Below the pieces are notes generated by a model, which had not been told where the DNA came from, made no database searches, and was given only the letters and a program-made list of their open reading frames with translations. The position numbers were made by a program, and so were the translations under genes. From positions 2,830,657-2,894,656 of the forward strand of contig NZ_CP113064.1 in assembly GCF_026625805.1 (NCBI RefSeq): a DNA stretch of 64,000 nt, read 5' to 3'. Each line of letters begins with the position of its first letter. Positions within the stretch are counted from its first letter, which is position 1. This document shows positions 6,467-15,365 of this stretch, piece by piece. Source of the DNA: Brevundimonas sp. SL130 (GTDB lineage: Bacteria; Pseudomonadota; Alphaproteobacteria; Caulobacterales; Caulobacteraceae).

Positions 6467-8001
6467 AGTACGCCTCCGGGTTCGGACAGGATCAGTCGTT
6501 TGGGGAATTTCAGCAGGAAAGTCGAGCCCTTGCCAAGCTCGGACTCCACGTCGATCGTGCCGCCGATACGGCGTACGCTGTTGCGCACGAAGGCTAGGCC
6601 CAGGCCTTCGCCCGCGCGATCCTGTTTGCCGGAGCGGCGGAACAGTTCGAAGATGCGCTCGTGGTCGCGCGGGGCGATGCCGCGGCCATTGTCGGCGACC
6701 CGATAGACGACCCAGGCCCCGGCGACCTCCTCGCCCGTGACGATGATCTCTCCGGGACGGCCCGGCTCGAGATATTTGACCGCATTGTCGATCAGGTTGC
6801 CGAAAATCTGCTCCAGCGATAGACGGTCGTTCTCGATCGACGGAAGGTCTTCCACCACGATCCGGGCGCCCGAGGCCTCGGTCTGGTGATGGACGCTGTC
6901 GGCGATGTTGCGGACCATGGCGGTCATGTCCAGCGGTTCAGGCAGCGGGTTGCGACGGCCTTCGCGCGAAAGCTTGAGGATGGCGTTGATCAGCCGGTCC
7001 ATCTTGGCGGTCGAGGCGCGGATGAAGCCTATGGCCTCGGGCATGTCCTCACGGACGGCCATGACGACATCGGGCGGAACGGTTTCACGCGTCTCGACCT
7101 CGGTGATGGCATGGTCGATGATCTTGCCGGCCTGCTCCAGCTCGGAGGTGTAGCCCATCACATTGACCAGGGGCGCGCGCAGGTCGTGGCTGACGATATA
7201 GGCGAAGCGCTGGATTTCGTCGTTGGCGCGCGTCAGGGCGGCGGTGCGGTCCCGCACTGTATCTTCCAGCCCCGCGTTCAGGGCGTCCAACTCTTCACGC
7301 GCTCTCTGAATCTCGCCGACGTAACGGCGGACGACCCAGGCCGACAGGATCGCCAGCACCAGCACCAGCAGCCCGGCGATGGCGTTCATCACGACGGTCA
7401 GGACGCCAAACCGTTCCGACAACCGCGTGCGCTCGGCGATCCGACTAGACTTCAGCGCATCGAACGCCTGCGTCGTGTGACGCAACTCGTCCATGTAGCG
7501 CTTGCCCTGCCCGGATCTCACCAGTTGGATCGACTGTCCGATCCGGCCGGCCCGTGTCAGGTTCAGGGTCCGGTCCATCTCGGCGAACTTGGCGTCGGCC
7601 AGCGTGTGGATATGCGTCACATAGGGCCGAAGCGACGGATCCCTGGCCGCGCCTTCGTCGAGCACCGCCAATGCCGGGACGATCTCTTCGCGCGCCTCTT
7701 CAAAGGGTTCGAGAAAGTCGCTCCGCCCGGTCAGAAGAAAGCCTCTCTGGGCCGTTTCGGCGTCCAGCATAGAGATCACGACCGTGCGCGACGCCCGCCG
7801 CATCAGCTGCGCCTTCTCGATGGCGTCGTTGATCGTCGCCGTCCGCTGGATCATCACGAAACTGGTGACATTGACCGTCAGCAGCAGGACGAAGGCCAGG
7901 ATCAGGAGCGCCGCAATCGAACGCACAAGCGAAGGCGTGCGTACGAAGTCACTGAAACGCGACCAGTTCTGGCTTGAACGAGATCTCATGGGGCGGAGCA
8001 T
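6463..8001 (-). CDS. CHASE3-domain sensor histidine kinase
   Basis: This membrane kinase of about 512 residues has a first transmembrane helix (AALLILAFVLLLTVNVTSFV), a periplasmic CHASE3 domain (VVISMLDAETAQRGFLLTGR is the signature), a second helix (IAGLLVLVLAILSAWVV), a short coiled coil, then HisKA (RFAYIVSHDLRAPLVNVMGY) and HATPase_c (FGNLIDNAVKY; DNGRG; GEGLGLAFV). CHASE3 senses an unknown extracytoplasmic signal. The start is uncertain: ATG at 8001 or 7989 are preferred over a TTG at 8025; none has a good ribosome site. Its stop overlaps the receiver gene's ATG, so the two are co-translated. Confidence 0.88.
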   Translation of the reverse strand: MLRPMRSRSSQNWSRFSDFVRTPSLVRSIAALLILAFVLLLTVNVTSFVMIQRTATINDAIEKAQLMRRASRTVVISMLDAETAQRGFLLTGRSDFLEPFEEAREEIVPALAVLDEGAARDPSLRPYVTHIHTLADAKFAEMDRTLNLTRAGRIGQSIQLVRSGQGKRYMDELRHTTQAFDALKSSRIAERTRLSERFGVLTVVMNAIAGLLVLVLAILSAWVVRRYVGEIQRAREELDALNAGLEDTVRDRTAALTRANDEIQRFAYIVSHDLRAPLVNVMGYTSELEQAGKIIDHAITEVETRETVPPDVVMAVREDMPEAIGFIRASTAKMDRLINAILKLSREGRRNPLPEPLDMTAMVRNIADSVHHQTEASGARIVVEDLPSIENDRLSLEQIFGNLIDNAVKYLEPGRPGEIIVTGEEVAGAWVVYRVADNGRGIAPRDHERIFELFRRSGKQDRAGEGLGLAFVRNSVRRIGGTIDVESELGKGSTFLLKFPKRLILSEPGGVL

Positions 8002-8122
8002 TAGCGGCGTGATCGCGCACGTCAAACGCCTGATGCACGAAACCTGAGGCCGTTTGGCGACTTGGGGTTAAGATGGCGGGCTTGGACTCTGCGGGGGCAG
8101 ATCAAACACGGGGAGCGGGAAG

Positions 8123-8839
8123 ATGATCTGGTGGTGGTGGATTTTGCCGGCGGCTGTGGCGCTGATCGGCTTCGTCGTGCTGATCCGGGGCCTTCGGGCG
8201 CTGTTCGGGGGCAAGCCGGTGCGGGGCGTAGCCGGGGCGCTGTTCGGCGGCGGGGCGCTGTGGGCCGCATCGCTGGCGACCTTGTTCGGCATGAACCTCC
8301 AAACCTTCGAACGTCTGACCTATGAGCGTCCGGTGGCGACCCTGGCTGTCCGCCAGCTTGGGCCACAGTATTACGAGATCAACCTGACCCAACCGACGCC
8401 GCAGGGACGGGCGGCCGACGCCGGCGCCCTGTATCCTGTTCACGGTGATGACTGGCGGATCGAGGCCCAGGTTCTGAAATGGAAACCCTGGGCCAATGTC
8501 ATGGGGCTGGATTCGCAATACCGGCTGGATCGTCTGTCGGGCCGGTACCGCGCCATTGAGCAGGAACTGCACGGGGAACGCAGCGCCTATGACCTCGCGG
8601 CCGCGACGTCCAACGCCCGTAACGGCAGGGCGCCCTTCAAGGTCGAGGCCTGGGACGCCATCCGCAAGTACCGTCCCTATGTCGATGCGGCCGACACCCT
8701 TTACGGATCGGCGGCCTATATGCCGATGGCCGACGGCGCCCGGTACGAGGTGTGGATCACCCAGTCGGGCCTGGTCGCCCGGCCCGTCAACGACGTAGCG
8801 CGCAACGCCTCAGCCGGTGGTTGGACCGTGGCGAACTGA
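8123..8839 (+). CDS. Conserved hypothetical membrane-anchored protein
   Basis: I do not recognise a named family for this 238-residue protein. The first 60 residues hold two hydrophobic helices (IWWWWILPAAVALIGFVVLI and GALFGGGALWAASLATLFG), after which a soluble domain, probably periplasmic, runs to the end with mixed strand-like segments (ATLAVRQLGPQYYEINLTQ, EAQVLKWKPWANVMGLDSQY). GGGAAG lies 7 bases upstream of the ATG at 8123. It is divergent from the kinase operon and convergent with flhA, ending only 4 bases from flhA's stop. Nothing in its context points to a role in the flagellum. Confidence 0.65.
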   Translation: MIWWWWILPAAVALIGFVVLIRGLRALFGGKPVRGVAGALFGGGALWAASLATLFGMNLQTFERLTYERPVATLAVRQLGPQYYEINLTQPTPQGRAADAGALYPVHGDDWRIEAQVLKWKPWANVMGLDSQYRLDRLSGRYRAIEQELHGERSAYDLAAATSNARNGRAPFKVEAWDAIRKYRPYVDAADTLYGSAAYMPMADGARYEVWITQSGLVARPVNDVARNASAGGWTVAN

Positions 8840-8843
8840 GCGG

Positions 8844-10973
8844 TCAGACCTGGCCCAGGGTGCGCAGCTTGGCGCGGGGGTGGATCTCATTCTGGCTCAT
8901 GACAACGGTCTGTCCGCGGAACCGCTCGATGATCGAACGGACATAGGGGCGGGTCTGCGGACCGGTCAGCAGGACCGGGTTCTCGCCCGACATGGCGATC
9001 CGCTCGAAGGTGTCGCGGACACTGCGGATAAAGTCCTGCAGCCGTGACGGAGCCATGGCCAACTGCTTGTCCTCGCCGCCGCCGATCAGGCTCTCGGCGA
9101 AGGCGGCTTCCCATTCCGGCGACAGGGTGACGATCGGCAGGGCGCCGTCCCCGCCCTGATGCTGCCAGCACAGTTGCCGAGCCAGGCGGGCGCGGACATG
9201 TTCGACCAGGGTGGTCACGCTGGAGCTGTGGGGCGCCGCCTCGGCCAGACCTTCCAGAATGGCGGGCAGATCGCGGATCGAGACCTTTTCGCGCAACAGC
9301 GACTGAAGCACGCGCTGAAGCGTGGTGACGGTGACGACCGTGGGGATCAACTCCTCGACCAGCTTCTTCTCTTCGACGCCCAGTTCCTTCAGCAGTTTCT
9401 GGGTCTCGCTGTAGGACAGCAGGTCCGCCATATTCTCCTTGAGGATCTCGGTCAGGTGGGTCGTCAGCACCGTCGAGGGATCGACCAGCGTATAGCCGTG
9501 GAAGGTGGCTTCCTCGCGCAGGTTCTCGTTGATCCAGGTGGCGGGCAGACCAAACGCCGGCTCGCGCATGTGCTCGCCCGGCAGCTCGACCTGACGGCCG
9601 GAGGGATCCATGGCCATCAGGTGGCCCAGACGCACCTCGCCCTGGCCCGCCTCCATTTCCTTGATGCGGATAGCGTAGCCCTGGGTGGGCAGGCGCATAT
9701 TGTCGAGGATGCGCACCTGGGGGATGACGAAACCGTATTCCTGCGCCAGCGACCGGCGCAGGGCCTTGATCTGATCGGTCAGCCGCCGGCCCTCGAGATC
9801 ATTGATCAGGCTGAGCAGGGAATAGCCCAGCTCGATCTTCACCTCGTCGATGGTCAGGACATTGCTGATCGGCTCCTCGACCTCTTCCTTGGGCTTGGCG
9901 GCGGCGGCGGCGATCTCGGCCTCGGTCGGCTGGGGCTTCAGCCGACCCCGCCCCAGTTTCCAGGCCATAAAGCCCGAACCGATAGCCAGGGCGGCGAAGG
10001 GGATCAGCGGCATGCCGGGGATCAGGCCGATCAGGCCGGCCGCGCCCGACACCACGCCCAGCGAAACGGGGTTTGTGGCCAGCTGGGTGACCATGGCCTT
10101 GTCCGCCGTACCCTCGACGCCCGCCTTGGACACCAGGAAGCCGGCGGCGATCGAGATGATGATGGCCGGCACCTGGGTGACCAGGCCGTCGCCGATGGTC
10201 AGCTGGACATAGGTGTTGGCGGCCTCCATCGCCGGCATGCCGTGCTGGAGCGTCCCGATCAGGATGCCGCCGATGGCGTTGATGAAGGTGATGATAAGGC
10301 CGGCGACGGCGTCGCCGCGCACGAACTTGGAAGCGCCGTCCATGGCGCCGAAGAAGGTCGATTCCTGCTCCAGCTCCTTGCGGCGCAGCTTGGCCTGGTC
10401 ATCGGTGATCAGGCCCGACGACAGGTCGGCGTCGATGGCCATCTGCTTGCCCGGCATGGAGTCCAGGGTGAAGCGGGCCGAGACCTCGGCGATCCGGGTC
10501 GAGCCCTTGGTGATGACGACGAAGTTCACCACCAGGATGATGGCGAAGATGATCACCCCGATGATGAAATTGCCGCCCATCATCAGCTGACCGAAGGCGT
10601 TGATGACCTGACCGGCGGCGTCGTGACCTTCCTGGCCGTGGGTCAGGATCAGGCGGGTCGAGGCCAGGTTCAGGCCCAGGCGGAACAGGGTCGAGACCAG
10701 CAGCACCGTCGGGAAGATCGCAAAATCCAGCGGCCGCTTCATCATCACGGCCGTCATCAGGATCAACACGGACGAGACCAGCGAGATCGCCAGCAGCAGG
10801 TCCAGAAGCATCTTCGGGACCGGCAGGATCAGCAGCATGATCACGCCGATCACGCCGACCGCCATCAACACTTCGCCGCGATTGACCCAGCCCAGGACGT
10901 CGCGCCCGGTGGGGCGCGCCATGCCGTCCTTCATCATTGTGGGCGCGTCAGTCGCGACAGGCGTATCAGTCAC
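8844..10973 (-). CDS. flhA: Flagellar export gate protein FlhA
   Basis: FlhA is the large integral membrane component of the flagellar type III export gate; its cytoplasmic domain forms the nonameric docking ring. The 709-residue length is normal. The first 330 residues carry about eight transmembrane helices (VLMAVGVIGVIMLLILPVPK, ALSLVSSV-like segments, IIGVIIFAIILVVNFVVITK) with the conserved FHIPEP-type region around RIAEVSARFTLDSMPGKQMA. The C-terminal part includes EYGFVIPQVRILDN and LVDPSTVLTTHLTEI. The start is a GTG at 10973 with AAGG 11 bases upstream; it overlaps the beta-lactamase stop by 8 bases. An ATG at 10937 is possible. Confidence 0.96.
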   Translation of the reverse strand: MTDTPVATDAPTMMKDGMARPTGRDVLGWVNRGEVLMAVGVIGVIMLLILPVPKMLLDLLLAISLVSSVLILMTAVMMKRPLDFAIFPTVLLVSTLFRLGLNLASTRLILTHGQEGHDAAGQVINAFGQLMMGGNFIIGVIIFAIILVVNFVVITKGSTRIAEVSARFTLDSMPGKQMAIDADLSSGLITDDQAKLRRKELEQESTFFGAMDGASKFVRGDAVAGLIITFINAIGGILIGTLQHGMPAMEAANTYVQLTIGDGLVTQVPAIIISIAAGFLVSKAGVEGTADKAMVTQLATNPVSLGVVSGAAGLIGLIPGMPLIPFAALAIGSGFMAWKLGRGRLKPQPTEAEIAAAAAKPKEEVEEPISNVLTIDEVKIELGYSLLSLINDLEGRRLTDQIKALRRSLAQEYGFVIPQVRILDNMRLPTQGYAIRIKEMEAGQGEVRLGHLMAMDPSGRQVELPGEHMREPAFGLPATWINENLREEATFHGYTLVDPSTVLTTHLTEILKENMADLLSYSETQKLLKELGVEEKKLVEELIPTVVTVTTLQRVLQSLLREKVSIRDLPAILEGLAEAAPHSSSVTTLVEHVRARLARQLCWQHQGGDGALPIVTLSPEWEAAFAESLIGGGEDKQLAMAPSRLQDFIRSVRDTFERIAMSGENPVLLTGPQTRPYVRSIIERFRGQTVVMSQNEIHPRAKLRTLGQV

Positions 10974-11862
10974 GGCCCAGCGCCTTCAGGGCGCGGCGGG
11001 TCGCCTCGGCGATCACGGCGTCGCGCTGATCGTCGGTCGCCTCGGTCGCGCCGCTGAAATAGGCCGCGACGATCACCGGCGCGCCGCTCAGCGGCGTCAG
11101 CATGGCGACGTCGTTGGCCGTGCCGTTGGCGCCGGTCCCGGTCTTGTGGGCGACGGTCCAGCCTTCGGGAACCCCTGCCTTGATCCGGTTCGGACCGGTC
11201 GTCGTCGCCGTCAACCAGCCGTTCAGCAGGGCGTCGTTCTCCGGCGTCAGCCGGTCGCTGAAGGCCATTTCGCGAATATTGGCCAGGGTCTGCTCGGGCA
11301 GGCAGGTGTCGCGCGGGTCGTTGGGCAGGGCGGTGTTCAGGTCCGGCTCCAGGCGCGAAATGACAGTGGTCGTGTCGCCGAAGGTCGGCCACCACGAACG
11401 CCATACGGCGATTCCGCCCATTTCGCGGATCAGGATATTGGCGGCGGGATTGTCGCTGAGTTCGACCGCCGCCTGCATCAGTTCGCGGATCGTCAGGGTG
11501 CGGCCGACGGCCTTTTCGGTCGTCGGGGCGTGGGGGATCAGGTCCGCCGCCGTGATCCGCACCGGCCGGTCCAACTGCTCCTCGTCGCGCTGTACTCGCT
11601 CCAGGGTGGCGGCGGCCAGGAAGGCCTTGAAGGTCGAGCAGAAGGGAAAACGCTCCTGCGCCCGCCACAGGACGCGGCGTCCGCCGCCCACGTCGAGTGC
11701 GGCCAGCCCCAGGCGGCCGCCATGCCGCGCCTCAAGATCGGACAGGAAGATGTCCGCTTCCTGCTCGGCGGGGCTTTCGGCCGGGGTGCGCGGCGCGCAG
11801 GCGGTCGCGGCAAGGCTGAGCCCGCCTGCGATCAACGCCCTGCGATCCACGCCGTCGCTCAT
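10966..11862 (-). CDS. bla: Class A beta-lactamase, Tat-type lipoprotein-like leader
   Basis: This 298-residue protein has every class A serine beta-lactamase motif: S76-T-F-K79 (SxxK), S136-D-N138 (SDN), E172 in RLEPDLN (omega-loop ExxLN) and K240-T-G242. It would hydrolyse penicillins and perhaps cephalosporins in the periplasm. The leader MSDGVDRRALIAGGLSLAAT is twin-arginine-like with Cys22 at a lipobox-like site, so it may be exported by Tat and lipidated. A Cys precedes the active Ser, as in CTX-M types; no matching Cys follows KTG. It starts 2 bases after the flbD stop and overlaps flhA, so it is read as part of the flagellar operon. No ampR-like regulator is nearby. Confidence 0.93.
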   Translation of the reverse strand: MSDGVDRRALIAGGLSLAATACAPRTPAESPAEQEADIFLSDLEARHGGRLGLAALDVGGGRRVLWRAQERFPFCSTFKAFLAAATLERVQRDEEQLDRPVRITAADLIPHAPTTEKAVGRTLTIRELMQAAVELSDNPAANILIREMGGIAVWRSWWPTFGDTTTVISRLEPDLNTALPNDPRDTCLPEQTLANIREMAFSDRLTPENDALLNGWLTATTTGPNRIKAGVPEGWTVAHKTGTGANGTANDVAMLTPLSGAPVIVAAYFSGATEATDDQRDAVIAEATRRALKALGRD

Positions 11863-11864
11863 GT

Positions 11865-13283
11865 TCAGGCCGCGTAGCCAGAGGCGGACACGCCCGACTG
11901 CGGCGCAGGAATAGTCGTGCCCTCGTCAGCGTATTCGTTCAGCTTGTTGCGCAGCGTCCGGATCGAAATGCCCAGGATGTTGGCCGCGTGGGTCCGGTTG
12001 CCCAGGCAATGGGTCAGGGTGTCCAGGATCAGGGTCTTCTCCATCGCCGCCACCGTCTGGCCGACGAAGCTGCGGGTCACGGCGTCGGCGGCCTGCGCCG
12101 CGCGCGCGGCCACGCCGCCGCCGTAGGGGTTCTCCTGTCCGGAGGGCGCTGCGCCCATCATGCCCGAAGCCGGCGTCAAGGGCTGGCCGTCCGGCAGGCG
12201 GATCGCATCGACGTCGATCTCAGGACCGGTCGCCAGCAGCACCGCGCGGTGCATGGCGTTCTCCAGCTCGCGGACGTTGCCGGGCCAGCGGTAGGCGCTG
12301 ATCGCCTGGCTGGCCCGCGCGGACATGGGCCGCACCGGCACGCCGTTGGCGGCGGCGTATTTCTTGATGAAATGCTCGGCCAGAACGCCGATGTCGCCCG
12401 GACGCTCGCGCAGCGACGGCAGGCGCAGGTTCACGACGTTCAACCGGTACAGCAGGTCCTCGCGGAACGTGCCTTCCGACACGGCGCGGGCCAGATCGCG
12501 GTTGGAAGTGGCGATGATGCGGATATTGACGGAGACCGGCTTGGAGCCGCCGACCCGGTCGATGACCCGCTCCTGAATCGCGCGCAGCAGCTTGGCCTGG
12601 AGCCGGGCGTCCATCTCCGAGATTTCGTCCAGCAGCAGGGTGCCGCCGTCGGCTTCTTCGAACTTGCCGATCCGGCGCGCGACGGCGCCGGTGAAGGCGC
12701 CCTTCTCGTGCCCGAACAGTTCGGACTCCAGCAGATTGTCGGGAATGGCGGCGCAGTTGACGCTGATGAAGGGGCGTTCCGACCGGCGCGAATTGTCGTG
12801 CATATAACGCGCCATCACCTCCTTGCCGACGCCGCTTTCGCCGGTGATCAGGATGGAGGCTTCCGAGCGCGCCACCTGATCGGCCAGTTGCAGCACCGCC
12901 TTCATCGACGGGTCGGCCGAGATCATCGGCTTCTCGTCGTCGGCGACGGCGGCCAGCACCGCGGCGATCAGTTCGGCGTCCGGCGGCAGGGGGATGAACT
13001 CCTTCGCCCCGGCCTTGATCGCCGCCGCAGCTTCGCGGGCATCGGCGTCAACGCCGAAGGCCACGACCGGCACCGTGATCCGTTCAGCCTCGTTCGCGGC
13101 GATCAGGGCCGCGATGTCGAGCTGGTAGTCGACCATCAGCAGATCGGCGCCCTGCCCTCGTCGCAACTGTTCCGTCGCCTGGTCCGCGCGCTCGACGTGG
13201 CTGACCTTGGCGCCGTGCGCCATGGCCATCTTCACCGCCGAAGCGAGCTGTCCGCTCAGTCTGCCTACCACTAGAAGACGCAT
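11865..13283 (-). CDS. flbD: Sigma54-dependent flagellar regulator FlbD
   Basis: FlbD is the bacterial enhancer-binding protein that turns on late flagellar genes and represses fliF in Caulobacter. The 472 residues hold a receiver-like domain (1-110) that starts LLVVGRLSG and so lacks the usual Asp/Glu pair, as known for FlbD, although an Asp remains in LLMVDYQLD. The AAA+ core (about 120-350) has Walker A GESGVGKE at 148-155, GAFTGA at 195-200 for sigma54 contact, and DEISEMD as Walker B. A Fis-type helix-turn-helix ends the protein (THAANILGISIRTLRNKLNE). AGGAG precedes the ATG at 13283. It lies 69 bases after fliN. Confidence 0.95.
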   Translation of the reverse strand: MRLLVVGRLSGQLASAVKMAMAHGAKVSHVERADQATEQLRRGQGADLLMVDYQLDIAALIAANEAERITVPVVAFGVDADAREAAAAIKAGAKEFIPLPPDAELIAAVLAAVADDEKPMISADPSMKAVLQLADQVARSEASILITGESGVGKEVMARYMHDNSRRSERPFISVNCAAIPDNLLESELFGHEKGAFTGAVARRIGKFEEADGGTLLLDEISEMDARLQAKLLRAIQERVIDRVGGSKPVSVNIRIIATSNRDLARAVSEGTFREDLLYRLNVVNLRLPSLRERPGDIGVLAEHFIKKYAAANGVPVRPMSARASQAISAYRWPGNVRELENAMHRAVLLATGPEIDVDAIRLPDGQPLTPASGMMGAAPSGQENPYGGGVAARAAQAADAVTRSFVGQTVAAMEKTLILDTLTHCLGNRTHAANILGISIRTLRNKLNEYADEGTTIPAPQSGVSASGYAA

Positions 13284-13352
13284 TGTTCTTCTCCTCTAAA
13301 CTTCCATCCGGGTCGCCGTCGTTCAGCCGCGCAGAGCCTGCGCGGCCTCACC

Positions 13353-13685
13353 TCAGCTCCCCGAGTCCTCGGTCTTGATGATTTCCGTCATGGTCACGCC
13401 CAGTCGGTCGTCGACGACGACGACCTCACCGCGCGCGATCAGGCGGTTGTTGACGAAAATGTCGATCGCCTCGCCGACCTTGCGGTCCAGCTCCAGCACC
13501 GACCCCTTGTTCAGCTTCAGCAGTTGGGCCACCGACATGTGCGACTTGCCCAGCACAGCCGAGATATTCACCGGCACCTCGAACACCGTCGCCAGGTCGG
13601 CGGCGGTCTTGTCGCCATGATCGTCGATCGTGGCCAGGGCGGTGGAGTCCGGAAACTCCTCGAGCGGAAGATCGTCGGAGGCCAT
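13353..13685 (-). CDS. fliN: Flagellar motor switch protein FliN
   Basis: FliN forms the bottom of the C-ring and helps dock the export ATPase complex. The 110-residue protein ends with the SpoA domain (VNISAVLGKSHMSVAQLLKL, GSVLELDRKVGEAIDIFVNN, RGEVVVVDDRLGVTMTEI), which is nearly the full family profile. The N-terminal 30 residues are acidic. ATG at 13685 shares one base with the fliH stop (TGATG). FliM is not in the window, which fits the Caulobacterales arrangement where fliM lies in another operon. Confidence 0.95.
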   Translation of the reverse strand: MASDDLPLEEFPDSTALATIDDHGDKTAADLATVFEVPVNISAVLGKSHMSVAQLLKLNKGSVLELDRKVGEAIDIFVNNRLIARGEVVVVDDRLGVTMTEIIKTEDSGS

Positions 13686-14332
13686 CAGAAATCACTCCGG
13701 GCAGAATTGATCGGGGGTTCGGCATGCCCGGCCTCGGCGGCCAGGGCGGCGGTCAGGGCCTCGGCCACGCGCTGGGCCGAGCCTGCGGGATCGTGGTCGG
13801 CGCGGCCGTCGGCCCATTCCAGCTGGAAGGCCGCCGTACCCATGCCCGGTTCGTCGCGGAAGGCGACGACGCCGGTGAAGCCGCTGTCGGCGCACGCCCG
13901 CTCGATCTGGGCGCGCCCCTCGTCGTCCAGGGCTTCCGCGCGCACGACCAGACGCGGCGAGGCGTCGATCTCTTGCGCCAGGGCCTCGAGGGCGGCGCGC
14001 AGAGGCGCCTGGGGGAAGCGCTCCAGCGCCGCGCCGCCGATGGCGCGGGCCGCCGCCAGGGCCAGATCGGCGGACTGTTCGCGATGGGCCTGGGCGACGC
14101 CGCGCAGCGAGGGCATGGCCGCCGCCACGCCCTGGGCGATGTTGGTCAGGGCCATGGCGCGAATATTCTCGATCTCGGCCAGCGCCTGCTGGCGGGCCTC
14201 CAGCTTGGCGTGCGCGACCAGGGCGTCCACCTCGGCCGGCAGATAGCTGCGCTTGGCCGGCTTCCAGGCGCTTTCACGCACCACCGAGCCGTCGGCGTCG
14301 AACTCTGTGTCAAAGGCGAAGGGGGTGCTCAT
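13685..14332 (-). CDS. fliH: FliH/FlbE-like export regulator
   Basis: The 215-residue product occupies the fliH (flbE in Caulobacter) position between fliG and fliN and has the expected form: a variable N-terminus (MSTPFAFDTEFDADGSVVRE), a long Ala/Glu-rich helix (VDALVAHAKLEARQQALAEI near 45-65) and a C-terminal domain resembling the stator foot of F/V-ATPases (AQIERACADSGFTGVVAFRD). FliH binds the FliI ATPase and ties it to FliN. Sequence conservation in this family is weak, so the name rests partly on operon order. It begins one base after the fliG stop. Confidence 0.85.
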   Translation of the reverse strand: MSTPFAFDTEFDADGSVVRESAWKPAKRSYLPAEVDALVAHAKLEARQQALAEIENIRAMALTNIAQGVAAAMPSLRGVAQAHREQSADLALAAARAIGGAALERFPQAPLRAALEALAQEIDASPRLVVRAEALDDEGRAQIERACADSGFTGVVAFRDEPGMGTAAFQLEWADGRADHDPAGSAQRVAEALTAALAAEAGHAEPPINSARSDF

Positions 14333-14333
14333 G

Positions 14334-15365
14334 TCAGTAAATCAACTCATCTTCAGAACCCTGGCCGGCCAGCATGATCTCGCCCCGCGCGGCGAGATCC
14401 TTGGCGACCTGAACCATGGCCATCTGTGCGGTATCGACGTCCTTGAGGCGCACAGGGCCCATGGACTCCATGTCCTCGCGCATGATCTTCGACGCCCGCT
14501 CGGACATGTTGGAGAAGAACATCTCGCGAAGGGGCTCGGACGCGCCCTTCAGGGCCAGGCCCAGCGAGTCCTTGTCCACCGCACGAAGCAGGGTCTGAAC
14601 GCCGCCGGGGTCCAGCTTGGACAGATCTTCGAACACGAACATCAGGGCCCGGATCCGCTCGGCGGATTCGCGGCTGCGCTCTTCCAGGGCGCCGATGAAG
14701 CGGGCCTCGGTCTGGCGGTCGAAGCTGTTGAAAATGTCGGCCATCATCTCGTGGCTGTCGCGCTTGGAGGTCCGCGCCAGGTTCGACATGAATTCGGTGC
14801 GCAGCGTCGCCTCGATCTTGTCCAAGATCTCGCGCTGGACCGGCTCCATCCGCAGCATCCGCTGCACGCATTCCAGGGCGAAGTCTTCCGGCAGGGCGGT
14901 CAGCACGCGGGCGGCGTGATCGGACTTCACCTTGGACAGGATGACGGCGACAGTCTGGGGGTATTCGTTCTTCAAATAGTTGGCGAGGACCGCCTCATTC
15001 ACATTGCCCAGCTTGTCCCACATGGTGCGACCGGCCGGGCCGCGGATTTCCTCCATCAGGCCGTCGACGCGATCCTTGGGCAGGAAGGAGGCCAGCAGCT
15101 TCTGCGTCTGCTCGAAACTGCCCACGACGGCGCCCGAACCCGCCAGGCCCGAGACGAATTCGATCATCAGGGCCTCAACCGCTTCTGCGGTGACGGAGCC
15201 CAGGGTGGCCATGGCCTGGGAGATCTCCTTGACCTCCTCGTCGTCCAACCTTTCCCACAGGGCCGTATGTTCCTCGCCAAGCGCCAGCAGGATGACGGCG
15301 GCCTTCTCCGGCCCCGTCAGCTTGTTGGGATCGTCGATGGAGTTTTTCTTGACCAGCTTGGCCAT
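14334..15365 (-). CDS. fliG: Flagellar motor switch protein FliG
   Basis: FliG is the C-ring protein that contacts the stator and generates torque. The 343-residue protein matches family length. Seen: N-terminal [20 protein letters not shown], middle domain with [20 protein letters not shown] and the EHPQ-like segment [15 protein letters not shown], and a C-terminal domain with [20 protein letters not shown] holding the charged torque-helix residues and [20 protein letters not shown]. Its ATG at 15365 shares a base with the fliF stop, so translation is coupled to the MS-ring gene, which it binds directly. Confidence 0.96.
   Translation of the reverse strand: MAKLVKKNSIDDPNKLTGPEKAAVILLALGEEHTALWERLDDEEVKEISQAMATLGSVTAEAVEALMIEFVSGLAGSGAVVGSFEQTQKLLASFLPKDRVDGLMEEIRGPAGRTMWDKLGNVNEAVLANYLKNEYPQTVAVILSKVKSDHAARVLTALPEDFALECVQRMLRMEPVQREILDKIEATLRTEFMSNLARTSKRDSHEMMADIFNSFDRQTEARFIGALEERSRESAERIRALMFVFEDLSKLDPGGVQTLLRAVDKDSLGLALKGASEPLREMFFSNMSERASKIMREDMESMGPVRLKDVDTAQMAMVQVAKDLAARGEIMLAGQGSEDELIY

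Noticed and set aside
9159..11057. Long 632-codon open frame antisense to flhA
   Set aside because: Its translation is low-complexity Gln/His/Gly/Asp-rich and mirrors the codon bias of flhA; flhA is well conserved on the other strand.
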